Shown: positions 11,915-25,309, counted from the stretch's first letter. The stretch is 64,000 nucleotides of DNA from Taeniopygia guttata (GCF_048771995.1 NC_133050.1:1376501-1440500); one strand, 5' to 3'. Program-made: numbers and translations. The notes: generated by a model not told the origin, from the letters alone.

Positions 11915-12290
11915 GATGGGATGGGATGGGATGGGATGGGATGGGATGGGATGGGATGGGATGGGATGGGATGGGATGGGATGGGATGGGATGGGATGGG
12001 ATGGGATGGGATGGGATGGGATGGGATGGGATGGGATGGGATGGGATGGGATGGGATGGGATGGGATGGGATGGGATGGGATGGGATGGGATGGGATGGG
12101 ATGGGATGGGATGGGATGGGATGGGATGGGATGGGATGGGATGGGATGGGATGCGATGGGATGCGATGGGATGCGATGGGATGGGATGCGATGGGATGGG
12201 ATGGGATGCGATGGGATGGGATGCGATGGGATGGGATGGGATGCGATGGGATGCGATGGGATGCGATGGGATGCGATGGGATGCAATGGT
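11915..12290. repeat. (GGGAT)n pentanucleotide satellite with GCGAT variants
   Basis: About 48 perfect GGGAT units (to about 12154) pass into a mosaic in which GCGAT units alternate with one to four GGGAT units up to about 12290. The array lies between the first surviving MROH exon and the last CCDC180 exon. Open frames of several hundred codons through it, on both strands, are artefacts. Confidence 0.97.
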
Positions 12291-12329
12291 ACCAGCATAG
12301 AATCAACAGTGCACCAGCTAGTGTAGGAA

Positions 12330-12412
12330 TCCTGAGGATATTTAGAATAATGTTCTCATTCTCAATTTGGACATTTAGAATAATGTTCTCATTCTCAATT
12401 TGGACATTTACA
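12330..12412. repeat. Two-copy 35-bp direct repeat in AT-rich DNA
   Basis: The sequence starting 'tagaataatgttctcattct' and ending 'caatttggacattta' occurs twice back to back. It sits in AT-rich DNA just beyond the GGGAT array, with 'tatatttttatacatt'-type runs after it. No function is evident. Confidence 0.8.
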
Positions 12413-12771
12413 CAGTGCTGGCAATATTTATATTTTTATACATTTATATTTTTATATATTTATATGCCAGCAAGACACAGGCAGAGTTGAAAATGTTTTA
12501 AAAGGTTTTTGTTATGGCAACAAATTAATGGAAACTGAAAAATTAATACTTAGGTACAAATACTTACCTTAAAACCACAGGCTGAGAACACTGTGATGAA
12601 AGACAGATGAAAAAAAAAATTATGCAAAGGGTTTCTTTAAGGGTAAAAGATTGAAAAGAATGGTTGTGAACTGTTTTATACACTCCATTTTCCCATAAAA
12701 GGATCTGTGTGCTTTGTAAGCAAACTAAGAAAAAAATTACTTTCTACTCATTCTCAGCAAAAAGACTTTTC

Positions 12772-15700
12772 CTATTTCTCCTTAATTTGGACAAGACTGC
12801 CTTCACCTTCAAATTTATTCTCTTGCTCACTTACCTGTGTAATGCTTAGTCCCTGTTCTGCATGCTCATTTTCTTCACTTTTATGAGGCATACTCTCCTC
12901 ATCTTCTTTTTCCTCTGTTTCTTCAATTTCCCGTGCCAAGATCACCTGTTTCTCTGTTAGCTTTTTTTCTCCAGCTGATTTTTGACAACTGTCCCCATTT
13001 TCTGGCACCAGCTGACAGAGGTGATCGTCCTGCTCTGCTCTGGGCTGGGATGTCCTTGCCTCGAGCCCTGGGGGTAATTTTGATTGCCACAATGTCAGAA
13101 AGACCTAAAGCTATTAGAGAAATGTCCAAAGGAGGGACACAGAGATAGTGAAGGGTCAGGAGGGGAAACCATACAAGAAGTGGCTGAAGGCATTTGGTTC
13201 TGCTGTAGGAGACTGAGGTCACACCTCACTGGTGGCTGCAGCTCCTCTCAGGGGCAGTGAAGGGGCAGCTCTGATCTCTGTGACAGGGACAGGACTCGGG
13301 GAATGGCTGGAGCTGTGCCAGGGGAGGATTAGTCTGGAGATTAGGAAAAGGTTCTTTCCTCAGAGGGTGGCCAGGTACTGCCCAGGCTCCCCAGGGAATG
13401 GGCACAGCTCCAAAGCTGCCAGAGTTCCAGGAGAGTTTGGACAATGCTCTCAGGGATACACAGGGTGAGATTGTTGGGGTGTCTGGGCAGGGCCAAGAGT
13501 TGGACTTTCACAATCCCTATTGGTCCCTTCCAACTCAGGATACTCTGATTTTCCTCTCTTTGCACGATGCTCTCAGCTTGCTGCTCCACCATATGTTCAC
13601 CTTCTGAAGCCTCGACTACTTATTGACAGTTAAAGCAGAGTTCTTCTGGTTACAATCCAAAGAAATACAGATTGAAAAACAACCAAGCAGAAATACCTGT
13701 TTGGACTGTTGAGGTATTATTTCGATCTTGAACTGTGGAGTCTATTGTGTCTTGCAAGTTCTAAAAGCAAAACAACAACAAAAAACACCCACCACAGCAT
13801 TTTAAAATATAGATTTGCTTTCTTCTAAAAAATCCATATCCCTTCTCATATATATCTATTTCAGTAAGATAGGCTAGTCTTGAAAAGATCACTCGCTATC
13901 TAAAGAACCTGTAACACTCAAATCAATTGCTGAAAATCTGTTACCTTGTAGTTTTCTGTTCAAAAGCCAAGTGAATTTGCTAAAATTCTGTTTGTAACAA
14001 GGACAGAGTTAAAAGTGCGGGACTGAGAAATGTTTTGGTTTCCCTCTGCTCTCTCTACCAAAAGCACTTTATTCAATGGCTGAAACGGTACTTTATGTAA
14101 TCTGAATTTCAAAGGTAATGTAAATTTTCTCTAAAGTGAAAAAGTAATACACCAGTAGGGTTTTAAACCAGAAGAAATTTTCTTTTTACCTGTTTGAAGA
14201 TTTCCTTCACATTAAAATGCTGGCTGATGGATATACTATAAGAAATCAACTCCCACAAAATAGCTTTTGGATAAGCCATTACTTCATTCATTACAATCTG
14301 CTTGAATGTCTCATTCCTGTCAAATTGAAGATCACTGTTTAAGAGATTAAAATATTAGAAATAAAATTAAGTGTGACTACAATGCCCTTAAATCTAATTT
14401 TTTTGATAAATCTCATAAAACCTTTAGGCTAAACATTGTCATTGATCTGTTTATACTGAATACAATCACATCCTGGCTTGTTAGAGATTAGTTCATTACA
14501 AATAAATAAATGCACAAAAGTTAAGAAATATTTCCAATAAAGCCTTTTACATCCTTCCTTTTGGATGGGGAACTGTTCAAACTCTGCTTACGTAAGAGAG
14601 GTCAAATTACTGTCTTTCTTGGTAGTTCTACACTGTGCTCAGCTGTGACTGAGCCTTTCTGGTTTATTTTCATTTTACTTGAAAATAAAAACTAATGGTT
14701 CAAGCTGAGTCTAGATTCAAGAAAAATCAGTGTTTACACTTGTTTTCATTTACATTTGCTTTGTCTTCTAAACAAAGATAACTATGGGGAATTTAGGTAT
14801 GTATTCAGATAGGTTACATTGTATTTTCACTTGGTCTGTTGCCTCCGGCTTTTTAAAAATTGTATGAATGATTCTTAAGAGTATCAAACCACCACAATCC
14901 CACTATAAGGCGTGTAAGACTGCCCCTCATGTCCATATTGCTCTTCTAATGTGCCTCTGATCTAACAGGCAGAAAAGACCCCTGGGTGTGAGAACAGAGC
15001 TGTTTCCTCTCGGGTTTCACACCTGCTGCTAAAATGTTTAGCAAAAAGAGCAGTATTGTACCAATTTTTATAGGGTTTTTAAGGTTGCAAATGCCTAATC
15101 ATGAGAAGGATAACAGAGAGCTTACCAAAATTAAATACTTTGGCTACTTAAAGATCTTAGTCCCTGCAACTTTGAATGAGATCAAGTCTGTGAGTGCAGA
15201 CGTGATGGTGCAGACCAACTTTTGATTCCTGTGATTCAAGAATCTGAACTACTTTTACCTTCTGAATAAGGCATGGATGTGATGGTATGCACAGGAATAC
15301 TGATGTGGTATGGTTTTTGAATTATAGCAGTCTTTCTTCATCCCATTCCTAAACTGTGGGTATTATTTGCCTTAACCTTGTTCAATATGTGCATTATTTT
15401 ATATTCTTACATCAAGTGAAACACTCTTTTTTCCATACCTTCACACAACAGCATAAACAAGGCCTAAGTAGTACAACCAATGTTAAAATATGCTTTACTT
15501 TTATACAAAATTCATACCTAGCTCTAATTTGATCTAGAGAAGAAAGGGCATTCTCCAAATATTCCTTCAGCTCTTCTTCACAGCTTGCCATTTTCATTTT
15601 TTCCAAAATTGTATCCAGATCATCTTTCATCACCTAAGGCCACATTAAAAAGCTAATAAAAACAGTTTAGTATATACTAAAATCTCCATAACTATTTAGG

Positions 15701-18700
15701 ATTCAAGTAATTTGATTATGAATGTATATTCCACACCAAGACCTTAGCAAAACTTATCACCTGTGAAGATCTTCCTTGATAATGAACAGCTCTGACACAG
15801 CCACCCCAAGCTGGCTGTTGTAGCTATGAGAATTTGGCATCCAACCGGACTCCATACCTGCACAAGATCTCATAATAGCAACTTACAGCCACTTTGTACA
15901 GAAAGCAGCAGTGATCTTTATCACTTTTGCCATATCAAGAATAAGACAGGACTGTCCATTCAGTGTGAATCAAGCCTTTAGCAAAAATGCACTTGACGGA
16001 ATGAAACTTAAAAGTAGAAATTCCAATATAAAAGTCAGATATTTCTAGCAGCTGTTTTGAATTCCAGAGGGTTCTTTGTATTAAGAAGACTTTTCTTTAC
16101 ATTATGCCACATCATTGTTTTTATGTTTATACCTGTATTATGTCATCCTGTTCCAATCTGTATTTATCTACTTTTTCCTCAAGTACATCTTCCTGCTGTG
16201 ACAGTTTGAGTAGATGGACATCCCACAGACCCATGGCCTCCTGAACACAGCTGTACAAGCCTCGACAATGCTGCTCATGCCATTTAGCCATCTCCTTAAA
16301 ATCGCTCTAAAGAAAAACATTCCAGTGAACAACTCATTTTTAAACTGCTGGAAGGTGAAAGGAATGAATAAGAGGATATATAACATGGGAAAAGGCTGCA
16401 TGGAACTATACAAATGGTGTTCAATATTGTGTCTTCTATATGGTGACTAAAAAAAAATCCAAGTAAACTGGGTAAGAATGTGGATTTTTATTCTACAAGC
16501 TGAGAGTATCAAAACTTCTGTTTATTCTGACATGGCAAAGCACTGAATCATATTCTACAATTTATCTCTTTAGGAACAACTGCGTGGTCATTTTTATGTA
16601 TAGAATCACAACATTTGGGAGATCATTTAAATCTATTCCTCTGCCTTCAGACAGACTGGGCCATACGTCATTCATACCTAGCATATGTATTTCAGATATA
16701 AATGATAATAAAAATGCAATATATTACAAACAATAAACACAGTAATTATGAACTCTTTCATGTGAAACTCTTCCACACCAAACCTTGTTTCTTTGTAGTG
16801 TTTAGTCACACTATGGAGCTCTTTCTAATGTGACATCAATAGCCTACAATGTAGAAGGCATTGCAGATAGGAGCACAGAAATAACAGACTAATGCCAAGA
16901 AGATAAAAGCAAATGTAATTAACATACATCCATGTGCTCCAGTTCTTCTTCAAACCTGTGTTTTAGTTTCTCAGTCATCTGAAGCATGTTGGAATGTACA
17001 ATTTCAACATCTTCTACTGTGCAAATGTTCTTATCCAACAGGGTCATCTAAATGAAAAGAATAGCAACTTATTGACATGCATGACTTTCAGAAAGCATGA
17101 CTAAACTTAGTGTTTCTTCTCTTGTGATGGACAGAGAAAGACTCAGCCTCTTATATCCCACATTTGTTTACTAAACACTACAATTCAACTGGATACAGAA
17201 GGAGAAACTGAGACAGAGAGCAAGAGAGATTTGCCAAGATAGATTTAGCACAAAGGCTGAAGGTCCTTACATTCTCCACATAAACACAGGACAGAACCCC
17301 CTTCATTACTGGCATTTGTTACAGCTTTTACACATTTCAAGTACAAATGCCAAACACTACTGTGAAACTAAATGGATGGTTACTTTTTGAACTGACTAAG
17401 ACAGAGGTTAAAAACTAATTTCACTTGTTATCTCAGTGTTTGGTGGATCCTCAAACACATTTTACTGTAATGGCACACTGTACCACGGCTACCACACCCA
17501 AAGCTGGGACACTCACCTTGCAGGTCTGAACTTTTTCCTGACATTTGCCCTGCACCAGCTCATACTGGACATGCAATTTCTCCACAAACTCTGCACTATG
17601 GGTGTCTGAATGGTATGGAACAGACCACAGTCAACATTCTGTATTTCACAGTGCAGTGTGAAAAGGAAACATGACAAGAGGCCATGTGCTGAATCTCAGC
17701 AGAGGGAACAGATCCCAGCAGTGTCACACATCTGTGTGACACTAACAACCAATCAAATAAGATGCTTTAATACACAGCCCTTTATAATCATGCTTAGAAG
17801 TAGCAAGTTATTTACAATTGCTACCAGCTTCTTTGCTACCATACGGGCTACAAACATCACAACAAGACGTGCTCTGGAGCAAGAGAAGGCAGCACACAGA
17901 GGGAAGGCACCCTACAGCACATAGAGAAAGGAAGTACCTCCAGTATTTCTTCCCCTCTTCTTCTCCAAGAGTTAAAAAGGAGTATATTTTTGTATGATTG
18001 AAAACTGCTCCATGTCAAAATTAAACTTTTATTTCCCCAGATTAATTCTAACCAAGCCAGTTCCTGCTAGATGTGACCATGTACAAGTGTTTGTACCAGC
18101 CAAAGGAAAGTGATGTCACAGGCAGCTTCTTTGGGTCTTACTGCCAGCTCAAAGCAACTCAGAAGGCGGGATGGAACAAAGAATAGAGCAAACATGCACT
18201 TTCAAAGCAACAGTATGCCTCATCATTGCCCAGGAAAAAAGAAAGTATTGCTTGAATTCCAGACTGTTTTTATGATTTCCCAACTTACCTATACTTGTGT
18301 TTAAATTCTCCAGAGTTCTGTACCATTCATTTAAGTCAGATTTTGTATGTGTTGTCAGGTATTCTAAAATACAAACCAGTCACGTGTATATAAAACTATT
18401 AAAAAATACAAAATTATGAATCAGAGCATCCATGCTACTGTGCTTTATTTTATTTACAGCCATCTTGCAATGAAAATCAACCAAAGAGACTGTTGTTGTT
18501 CAAGGCCAACTGTTTACGACCCAACAAGGAACTGTTATCTACCTTGCTCCCAACATCCACTGTAAAAAAACTCCCTGTAAATACAGTAATGCATTGCACC
18601 CAAAAATGCTTTTTGTGTTCAGGATGGATATTCAAACACAGCAGTGTCAGATTTCTATCCATATTCCTCTCTGAATTTATTACACAAATTAAACCCCTTG

Positions 18701-21700
18701 GAGAAAAAAACACCAACTTCTAGTTCTCCACCCATCTTTGTCTGCCCAGTTCTACCAGTTTCAAATGTCAGTAATATTTACTTTTGCATTCCTGCATTTT
18801 TAGCCCACAATCACCACTTCTTTAGTGTAGCTGGTGCAGTGAAAATCAAGAATGCTTTTCCATTAAAAAGAGCTGTAGAAAAATAGGGTTTGACCCTGTC
18901 TTACTGCTGAATTTAACAATCACACACTGACAGAAAGCAAAGTGCATTTTGTAGCCAAGCTCCTCACATTAACTCCAGCAAGAACTGTTTTCCTTTATAC
19001 TATATCCTCTTTTGCCATACCCAATATGCTGCAAAACCCTCAGTCTCTGTTCACCAAGTACAATTTGCTCCTTAATCATATTTTCCATTTCCACAGCTGG
19101 GGGATTCTGTACTTCTTCACTTGCCATAAATTCTCTGCAGGATGGAAAAAAGATACGTATAATGGAAACATGATATCAAACATGATATCATACATGATAT
19201 GTATAAAGAAAAAATAACTTTTTTTAACTTGTGGTTTTATAGAAACCACAAGTGAACACTAGTCACTTTGTGTTATTCATTGTCCAAAATAAGATTGCAA
19301 AACTTCTGACCTGAAGCTCTGAATAACACAGTTCTTTTGGATGAGCTTCCAGTCCTTGACTCTCTCTTGCCACTTCAGTTGATGCAATTTTTCTTTCTCA
19401 AGCTCCGATTTCATTAGATTAAAGAGCAGCTTGGCAGTTGCCCTCTCATTACCCAGCAATGCTCTGTTTATATTCTGCATATTAAAAAAAAAAAAAACAA
19501 AACTAGGAGTAGAAGCAGCATACAACATGCAAAAACAAACAAAAAAATATATCTTCTACAGAAAATGAGGTGAAAAAAGAATACAAATTATTACAAATAC
19601 CCCGCAAAGTAGAAATCTCTCTGTATTTCAGTGATTGATAGGCAGAAAAAATTAATTTCAGCTAGGAAAAAAGACATTCTAGGAATATTCAGATTGCTAT
19701 CCTGTTCCAGGTAAAACATTTACCATTGCCTTATTGTTTATGAGCTTGTGAACATCAGCTGCCAAGAAGAAGGAAATTTCCTCCAGTTTCACTGTATACT
19801 TGGTCAGTACCTCTGTTATCTGTGCAATAAAAGAATAAAGAAAAGAAACAACAAAACGTTAACTCAAATATCAGTATCCCAAATTAAAAAACTACATGAA
19901 CAAGAGAATTTTTTCCATTAAAATTAATTCCATTCGATTAATTCATTATTCATTGATGATTCATTAATTAAAACTATTAAAGTGAATTAAAATTAATTGG
20001 ATGACACACAGATTGAGAAGTAAATTTTAAAATATTAATCTTAGTTACTTTAAAGACTAACTTTTTCAGTAATTCATAAAAACAGTAACTAAAACATTCT
20101 ACTTTGCTACTACTCAGCTGATTGCTCTTTAATACCTGTGATAATTGAGTGCTCTGCAGACTGGCCATAATATGAATTTAAAAATCTAACTAAATTCCTT
20201 TCAAATATCTGAAGGGAATCCACCAGTGCCTGTTTTGAGTGAACACAAAATTAAAGCAAATGTGTTCATCTCTGACATTTATCGTAACTAATCCAACAGA
20301 AAGGTTACTGGTGGTACTCTTGGACCTATTCATCGTACCTGAATTACAAAAAGAGAAGCAACTGGCACTGGTAGAACAAACAGCTCTTCTTTGCCTACAA
20401 GGACAGTGCAGCAAGCTCTTCCACAGTCTATTTTTTTAATCCAAACATTTCCTATGATGTCCAATGACTTTTACAGGTTAGGCTGAAGACTACAAAACTG
20501 CAACATGTCTGCTAGCGACATCCAGCCAACCCAAACTAAAATCAAGCTAGGTCATGTCTAAGCTCCTTCTCAACTGCAGAATGGTTATGTCCCCCCCAAA
20601 AATAACAGACCAAATCAAAGTTTGACCTACACAACCCTCCAGGGAAATAAAAGCAGCTTGTATATTCCTTGCATCTTTAGCATAAGTAATTGTGAAAGAA
20701 ACACCTTCAAACTAGGAAAAAAGTGGCTTCTGATTATGTGGGTATAAAATGAATAGTTTATTGGGGAAAAGAAAGCAATCACCACACAACAGAACTACAG
20801 GCAGACCTCTGACTCCTTTGGAAACAAGCTACTCTTTGCTCTGCACCCAGCATTGTATCAGCAAATACCAATCTTATGCTTATGTAACAGTTATTAAGAC
20901 TGCAGCTCACTTTCATGGCTCGACTCCTTTCAGTCTCCTTTAGGGATGCATCCATTGCCCTGATACACTTCCTTCTGTTTGAGGACTCCTCGTGTATCAT
21001 ATTCCAGAGTTCTTCCAAACCATGCAATAAAAATGTACTTTCAATTTCACTGAAAAGTGAAAACACATAAAAGAAAATTTAAAAAGTAAAAACCCAATAA
21101 TTTTGGACTCCAGCAAGCCATAAGAAGATGCTACGCAGAGCAGATACAAGTAACTGCAGTTGAGCCAATGCTGAGTTGCCTTACTTCAAATGAGAAGGCT
21201 TCCAAAGCCATGTCAGATGCAACCTTTTCAAACAGAAGTTTACTCTTTTCATCTGATTTCATCACTTGAAGCTGAAGGAGTTCTTGAAGATTCAAAACAG
21301 AGGCTGCCATCTCCTGTAACAGTAGGTCAGTGTGATCATTTGAATCTTGGGCCCTGACCTTAGAAGAGCTCCAGACTGGATAAAAAACTCCTGCCTTACC
21401 CTGCCAATGCAGCCCAGCTCCCGCTGCATTCCCATCACTGCTCTATCGTGATGCTTTTGCCGCCGTTCTGCCAGGTTCTTCCATGTACTGCTGCCTGTTT
21501 CCTCAGGAACTGCCAAGGAAGAAATGAGGATTCTATAGCCTGGAACTGTTGCTGCAGAACACGGGATGCATGAACAGTAAATGCCAAAATCGACACTATG
21601 ACCGCTGTAGTTTGTGCAGCTTTCACAGTGTGCAACATCTTTCCAAGGGAAGTGCAATCTTAGCAAATGCAGGTTAAAAATACTAGGGCATATTTTAAAC

Positions 21701-24700
21701 TTCTGATTTTCAGAAGGATAACAGCATAGAACTATCAATTAAGCTCAGGTACGATATAAGAAATTTGCAACATTTCAGGAATGAGATCTGATTACATCAG
21801 AACTGGAATTTATCATCTAAACATAACCTGTGATTGACCAACAACTTCACAACTGTCTTTTTTTTTCTATTAGAAGCCTCGTCATCTTCAAAATTACCTA
21901 CATATCATCAAAAATGTGTCAGGCCATTTCCCAAGCTTGATTTTTGTTACCTTGCAGGAGAAAGAGTACCAACGTGGGTGTAACCAAACTGTGTACTCTA
22001 CTCCCCTCTACCTCATTTTATGATGACCTGCTAATGATGGGTGGTTTTCAGCACACCTGACCACCAGGATAAAAGTGTTAAAATGAGAGAGGCAAGCCCT
22101 GCAAGGTGAGGTGGTATTTCTTTATCCTTAAAATGATTCAGCTGGGGAAGCAGCTGCACCATCTATCCAGCGAGGGTCATCTGTGCTAATGGGCCATAAT
22201 GAACTGATTATGGAGTTGCAGAATGGGAAGCTGAAACGACTACCATGTACTCCAAAAATATTCTAGCATTCATGGGATTACATCATTCCATTCCATTATG
22301 AAGCTCCCTGCACTGAGGGATGTACCACATGAACTCCACTGTGTATAATTCAGGCAGTCTGGGGACTTGGGACACCACCACCACTGGATATCCAGAGGAG
22401 GATCTGAACTTCCACAGGGCCACCCGTTGTGGCAGCACATTTCTCCCTCTCTCAGGATTTTTCATAGAGGTGCACAGAGAGAAATTAAAGAGAAAATAAT
22501 TTCTATTTCTGCTCCTTGTTTTTCTCATGTGGAATGTGTTCGGAGAATTGTTTACCTAGGGTGATTGCTTGATTGGATTCTGGTCAGGATGGTTTGAGCC
22601 TGATGGCCAATCCAACCCACCTGGGGCTGGACTCTCCAGAGAGGGTGACGAGTTGTGTTAGAGATATAGAGTTAGAGAAAGTAATATATGGTTTTAGTAT
22701 CTTCCTTTATATAGTATATTATTGTATTTTAGCACAGTTATAATAAAGAAATCATTCAGCCTTCTGAATTGAGTCAGACATCATAATTTCTTCCCATTGG
22801 GTTCGCCTGCATTTACAATAACCCATTCTGACAGGACTGCAACCACTGCAACCCTGACCAACAGGGTGCCAGGTGGTACTCTGACTTTGTGGTTTTAAAC
22901 CAGTTTTGCTGTATCATTGCATTTGCTGTAATCTTTCTATTAAATTGTAACTCCGGTTTGAAATCTCTCACAAGGTAACAGCTAAACCTGTTACATGTAC
23001 CACATTTCCTGTGACTGTAAATTAAAATAGATGACATTAAGGGAAACCAGTTTTACCAACTACATCGGGCAGGCCTCTGACTTCCTCAGCTGAACTTGCA
23101 CCTACGTTTCCCCATGCCTCTGGAAAAGTTGTAGATTGTCTGAAACAGAAAGAGAATAAAGCTTCAATTTGTATTAAAAATGCACCAGAAGAAGGACTAA
23201 CATATTAGTATAATACACTTTAATTGGCAAAATTTAACATTAAAGTGAACATAAGTCTCATTCTAACTTTAAAGAATATAATTCAAAGAATCAAAGTTGC
23301 CTCTTCTGAGATGAACTGAAGTCTGGGTAGATCCCAATTCTAAATCTATTAGGATGGCATTACAGCAATATATGCTAGATTTAGAACATGTAAACTACAG
23401 AGACTTACAGAATAGCTCTAAAAGGTAAAAAACCTAGGAACTCTTAAGGAGACACTGGCAAGAAATGTGGAAATAGCCTTTATCTGCCCAGTGCTTTTCC
23501 TAATAGCTTGGGCACTGTGCTTGTCCTTGGGGTCAGTGAGAATCCCTGTATTGCTATTCAGCAGCTGAGTCAGGGTAAAAAAGGATGGATGCATTAACTC
23601 CATTCTTGTTCATTACATTATCTTACTGCATCATCATGTAAGCCATTTACTTGGAAATACAGCCTAAAAAATATTTGTCAGACTGGGTGTATATCTAGAT
23701 TGCTAAGAGCAAAGACAATTTCTTTTTAAAAGGAAAACCATACAATATGTCTGCCATTGCAAATATTAGTCTGGTAGCCTGCACTTCAACAGGCAGCAAG
23801 CAGTTCATGACACTAAATTTACATGTGGTGAGGAGACAATCTGTTACAAGTCCTTAGTGCTATGAGCAAGAATACACGAGTATATAATTCCCGGTGAAAA
23901 TCTGTCCATTTCATTCCTTTAGTTAAGAACATATAATTGGGGTTTTATGCTTCTGTTCCCTACCTGTCTGACTGTGGTTTTTTTGTGAAGTCACTGATGG
24001 GTGTTGTTCCAACACATTTCTGCTGATTACTCATCAGAAATGGCATGGCATCAGCAAACATTTCTGAATGCCTATTTAAAGGGAGCTTTTTCCTCTTCTT
24101 AGAGGACTTTGTCTTCTTCTTTCCTTCATCCAAAAGGTGGGCTAAGTGAGCCTTCAAAGAACCATAATCTCAACAATTAGAATTCCTTCAAACCTACTGA
24201 ATGGAGAACTGGGACAAAATAATGAATGAAAAATAGTAGGGGAAACTCAGCAGAAGAGAAAGGTAAAACAATGAACCCTACATACCACACACATAACCAT
24301 TTTCATCTAAGGCTATTTTCAAAATGAGAAAAAAAGAAAAAGGATAATCTTTTCCTCAGAGAGGAAAAGTAGACAAACTGGATGGTGTTGCCTTGCTTAC
24401 AGTTACCAAAAAAGTAAAGAGCAGAGTGAGAAATGCCTGAATCTGGATAACTATGCCTTTAAATGTTTTACTGCTGTGTTATGATTCTGTCTTCAGTTAA
24501 TATAACCTGATATACAACAAAGAGATGGGAACACATGTACATGCACTGGAGAGCATATGCTGGAGATAACACATTCATTTTTTACTAAAACAAACCAAAA
24601 CCAGAAACTATTAAAATGACCTGGGGCATTTCAACAGCCAGAAAACTGACTAACACAACAAATTCCTTTGGCTTTTCCTCAGTCCTTTGCTTTTTTTTTA

Positions 24701-24735
24701 CCTTGGCCTTGAAGATCTGTTTACAGCCTTCCTCT
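12772..24735 (-). CDS. CCDC180: CCDC180, N-terminal half only
   Basis: Coiled-coil protein whose N-terminal half carries the DUF4455-type domain; ciliary/sperm association is from family knowledge. Predicted exons: 24702-24735, 23964-24151, 23057-23139, 21400-21494, 21185-21313, 20911-21049, 19724-19819, 19311-19474, 19001-19134, 18289-18363, 17517-17605, 16928-17047, 16133-16306, 15518-15633, 14190-14334, 13697-13760, about 13550-13618, and 12772-13067. Matches to the human protein as I remember it include EEVRGL, ALLGNE, EFMAS followed by PPAV, LNEWY and a tyrosine/leucine-rich block ending EIFKQ. Phases agree at nearly all joins. They do not agree between 21185 and 21049, where a small exon may be missed or the frame broken. 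The last exon is Glu-rich (EETEEKEDEES) and stops with TAG at 12772. The C-terminal half of about 900-1000 residues is not found, and MROH exons begin 1 kb further on. Confidence 0.85.
13150..13552 (+). mobile_element. CR1 LINE 3' end
   Basis: Reads 'gaatggctggagctgtgcca', then 'ggctccccagggaatgggca', and ends 'cccttccaactcaggatact', the CR1 3' terminus. Its tail directly abuts the CCDC180 exon encoding VVEASEGEHMVEQQAES, and only about 80 bp separate its 5' edge from the acidic last exon. It therefore lies in, or at the edge of, what may once have been one continuous exon. Confidence 0.8.
22428..22828 (+). mobile_element. Solo ERV LTR in a CCDC180 intron
   Basis: Starts 'tgtggcagcacatttctccc' and runs through 'taataaagaaatcattc' (poly(A) signal near 22742) to 'gggttcgcctgcatttaca'. 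This is an arrangement I know from passerine LTRs. ACCCGT just before and ACCCAT just after suggest an imperfect 6-bp target duplication, which would favour a class II (ERVK-like) element. No internal region is adjacent. It lies antisense to the host gene, between exons 23057-23139 and 21400-21494. The 3' edge is uncertain by about 10 bp. Confidence 0.7.
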
Positions 24736-24884
24736 CTGTGAACATGTCACACTCCTCCTATCGAGATCTAGTGACTAATGGCAGCTGAGTGCCCGGGCCT
24801 GCTTCCAGAAGAACTGGCAACTGCAAGCTGGGAGCCAAGAGGAGACACAACACTTCACTGGGAAAAGGGCCTTCCTTGCTCCTT

Positions 24885-25280
24885 GAATCACAGAGTGGTT
24901 TGGGCTGGAAGAGACCTACAAGATTATCTTAGATCATCTTCCAACCTCCTGCTGTGGGCAGGGGCACCTTGTGCTATCCCAGGTTGCCCCAAGCCCTGTC
25001 CAACCTGGCCTTGGACACTGCCAGGGATCCAGGGGCAGCCACAGCTGCTCTGGGCACCCTGTGCCAGGGCCTGCCCACCCTCACAGGGAACAATTCCTTC
25101 CCAATATCCCATCAAAACCTGCCCTGTGGCACTTTGAAGCCATTCCCCCTCGTCCTGCCACTCCAGGCCCTTGTCCAAAGTCCCTCCCCAGCTCTTTTGG
25201 AGCCCTGCAAGGGGCTCTGAGGTCTCCCCGCAGCCTTCTCTTCTGCAGACGGAACACCCCCAGCTCTCCCAGCCTGACCT
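24885..25280 (-). mobile_element. CR1 LINE 3' fragment
   Basis: Begins 'tcacagagtggtttgggctg' and continues 'caagccctgtccaacctggc' and 'ccacagctgctctgggcacc', the reversed CR1 3' end. It is typical of bird introns and 5' flanks. It lies between the first recognised CCDC180 exon and the CpG island at 25.3 kb. Confidence 0.9.
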
Positions 25281-25309
25281 AGAGCACAGAAGCTGCAGCC
25301 TCCAAAGCA

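Noticed and set aside
11915-12290. Interstitial telomere repeat
   Set aside because: The unit is GGGAT, not TTAGGG.
11090-12490. Very long open frames (up to 466 codons plus, 353 minus) rich in GWDGM or SHPIP
   Set aside because: They exist only because the 5-bp GGGAT repeat has no stop in these frames.
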